Assembly (NCBI GenBank): GCA_949316495.1
Contig: OX439008.1
Span: 13,039,532-13,103,531 of the forward strand
Direction of reading: 5' to 3'
DNA: 64,000 nucleotides
From: Amphiduros pacificus
Lineage: Eukaryota > Annelida > Polychaeta > Phyllodocida > Hesionidae
The notes under the pieces were generated by a model. It did no database searches. It was given only the letters and a program-made list of their open reading frames with translations, and was not told where the DNA came from. The position numbers were made by a program, and so were the translations under genes. Below are positions 61,501-64,000 of the stretch, in pieces. Within the stretch, counting starts at the first letter, position 1. Each line of letters starts with the position of its first letter.

Positions 61501-63489
61501 TCCCATCTACTCTCAACTAACTTCCTCCAGTATTTTTCTCATCTGATATCCAATATCAAATATCCCTCAAATCCTTTATATATGGTCAATTGTAAATGAA
61601 TAGTGAAATGTGTATTTCATGAATTGTACATGTGTGTAATCTACTATATGATTTTAAGTCATTATCTACTCATCTCCAAAGTTTATCAACATTGATAATA
61701 TCTGATTATTACTATCATTTCTATAATCATTATATTGTCACATGCAACAGTCTTTTTCAATACTCACATCTATTGCAGCCAACTGCTCCAAGCTACTGTC
61801 AATATCATCAAATACCATCAAATTTTAGATCACCAAGTAACATTTGTTGAGAGAATGGGCATGTCTTTACATTATTTCTCCTTAAATTTTATTCCGAAAT
61901 TATTATTCTCATGTGTGTGCAAACTTTCCATTAATGAATTCTCAAGAAATAATTGTAACATCCAACCCTTGTAAATGAATACTGTTTTTGCAATGACACA
62001 GACTATAACATGATGATTATTACATAAAGCAATTTTGTCCAAAATTACACCAGAATACGACTTTCAAAGATGAACCAATCATATCCATCTGAATCTGACA
62101 CACATTCTGATGGGATCACTGGGTAATCTTTCCCTGTCCTAAATCTAATCCATTTGACTATGGAATGATCATGTTATAATTGTGTGTTTGACACCCGGAA
62201 TTATGATAATTGTTGTAGAATAAACCAAAATGGTACATGTACAAAACCTATTAAGGTTTTTCTATTGTGTGCTAAATATCACTCTTAATCCCTACTTTCT
62301 CCCTAAGCAAACTCGTCTTCACTAAGCATAACAATAATATTTATGTGCACATCACTAAAAATAGATTTGTCAATAAATTAAGGATGTGATCAAGGAAACA
62401 TGTTTGGGGAACTGTCAAAGAATACAACACCATTATAACATTGTTTCTGACAAATGAAGATTCTCATGCTATAATAATGTGACAAATGTCGACTTGATGC
62501 TAAAAAGAACAATGGTGCCAATGCAACTAGAAAAACTAAACGTTCTCATCTAAAATATATATGTAATTACAAATATTTACAAACAGGAAAAACAATAATA
62601 AGTGAAATGATATTAATCACACTAAATAGCACTGAGTTCACAGAAGATCATTTGTTGATCATATGCATTTATGCAGTGTGCATATACCATAGTTTATCTT
62701 TGGGAAGTAGCTGGATGACATAATATTTGATAAACACAGGCTGAGAGCCAAATATTTATAAACGATTTACTGTCACTGATAAACTGAAAACCGTGAGCAC
62801 TGACCATTTATTTGTTATGCTACCATTCAATTGTGTCATGCTACCATATAAAATACTTCTTAATATGTCATTAAAATTTTTTTCTTAATATGTCATTAAA
62901 AAATATAAAATCCCCATATATATATGACAACTTATTTTGAAACAAATTTATGCATCTTATCATGATACGTATCTTTGTCATGCAAAATCGACATAACATT
63001 GAGTATAAGACATTTACATTTACAATACCCATGATTTCATGTCTAAATTGTCAATAAACTAAATAATAAATTTACTTCCAAAATGAAATCTTTATATGCT
63101 ATTTATTTAGATCAATCAATTAGTTTATCATCAAGTATTGAATATATATATCACCCTATAAATGAATGGCAACAACTTCGATGTCAGTGAATATTTGAAT
63201 ATTCATTACTAGTTACATTTTGTGTGCAACCAAGAATACATCTACTGAATCCTTTGGTTCTCAAAAATGTTATCAATGATAAAATTGTGTTTATGTTTCA
63301 ATTCAAAATTATTTATCATTAATATAACAAAAAGATAATTCTTAGGGTGACTTCAAAATGTTTAAATGATGATCACAATCTCAAGCTATGTAAAAAATAA
63401 CAAATAGCAATTACATTTTCCGTGCCTGTGCAGGGTAAGGGTTTGCAGTATGTTGTACATGCAGTACAAATGTGTTACACCTGCAAGGG
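61501..63489. other. Intergenic, AT-rich, nothing recognised
   Basis: Short ORFs only, no recognisable domain, no RNA gene seen. Confidence 0.4.
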
Positions 63490-63578
63490 GCACACAGTTG
63501 GCACACAGTTGGCACACAGTTGGCACACAGTTGACACACAGTTGACACACAGTTGAAACACAGTTGAAACACAGTTGA
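63490..63578. repeat. 11 bp tandem repeat, about eight units
   Basis: GCACACAGTTG, changing to ACACACAGTTG and AAACACAGTTG toward the right. The minus-strand Cys-rich frame across it (VCQLC repeats) is an artefact. Confidence 0.93.
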
Positions 63579-64000
63579 CACTGGTGGCAAGGCTTGCCTG
63601 TTGTTCATACAACCAGGATTGTCAGGCGGGTCAAAGTGAGTTAATAAGGTGTTGTTTCATACATATATTTTCATTTAACATATGTCATGAAGTATTGATC
63701 CTCGATGACAGGCGTTTATTTGACCATTTTGTGCTGGAAACCAACAAGATTGGATTAAAGCCCAGCCATCCCCTCACACCCCACCTGTGTTTAAGTATAT
63801 TTCAAATTATATCATAATTGACAAATATAAACATTTTCCACACAGAGAAGATGTTTTCATATCATATCATAAGCTTAGTCATGATGTATTTCAGAATTCA
63901 CTGGATTTCCCATGCTGTGAATGGTATTCCAGTTTTTCTTGCAAAATAAATTTTTTCATCTCGAGTTGAGACTCACATACAGAATGAAAAACCTCCTTGT
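63579..64000. other. Right edge, nothing recognised
   Basis: No supported gene or repeat up to the window end. Confidence 0.35.

Noticed and set aside
63411-63608. Cys-rich ORF (VCQLC repeats) resembling a knottin or metallothionein
   Set aside because: The repeated part is the 11 bp tandem repeat read in one frame.

Overview
The window is AT-rich animal nuclear DNA: genes split by GT-AG introns, many LINE families, and long minisatellites. The transposon mix (an I/Nimb-like LINE with RNase H, CR1/L2-like LINEs, an L1-like LINE, a Penelope-like element) and the two host genes fit a marine invertebrate, most likely a lophotrochozoan; that placement is inference.

Only two host genes are convincing. 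A two-exon cytosolic sulfotransferase lies on the minus strand at 5875-8056. A many-exon FHIP1-type gene (FTS-Hook-FHIP complex subunit that links dynein to endosomes) lies on the minus strand at 44472-57035, with 11 core coding exons whose lengths sum to a whole reading frame and two extra in-frame cassette-like exons.

Layout. 1-5314: a 27-29 bp minisatellite, a ~0.7 kb spacer and a 73 bp minisatellite. The same three-part block recurs in the same orientation at 37503-40494. 5315-8100: sulfotransferase. 8690-10770: small repeats and the left copy of an inverted repeat pair (9247-10334 / 33160-34413) that carries tRNA-like sequences with A and B boxes. 10775-14575: broken CR1/L2-like LINE pieces around a foreign 1.6 kb segment. 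14604-15202: a broken viral-terminase-like fossil. 15421-27845: a nested cluster. An I/Nimb-like LINE, bounded by a 16 bp target-site duplication (TSD), holds an L1-like LINE (10 bp TSD), a Penelope-like element (14 bp TSD) and a probable solo LTR (4 bp TSD). 28658-31125: a CR1/L2-like LINE with a 697-codon open frame. 31890-36660: an older LINE broken by one copy of the inverted repeat and by a TTAA-flanked non-autonomous DNA transposon. 40500-44470: no genes seen. 44472-57208: FHIP1. 57209-64000: upstream DNA with a 26 bp minisatellite interrupted by a CpG-rich insertion.

The most interesting object is the 5'-truncated Penelope-like element at 23737-26615. Beyond the GIY-YIG end of its reverse-transcriptase ORF it carries a TATA-like box, a two-exon ORF for a small zinc-finger protein with an acidic tail, and a complete type I hammerhead ribozyme at 26507-26571. 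Hammerheads are known in Penelope-like elements. I do not recognise the spliced zinc-finger ORF as a described part of them.
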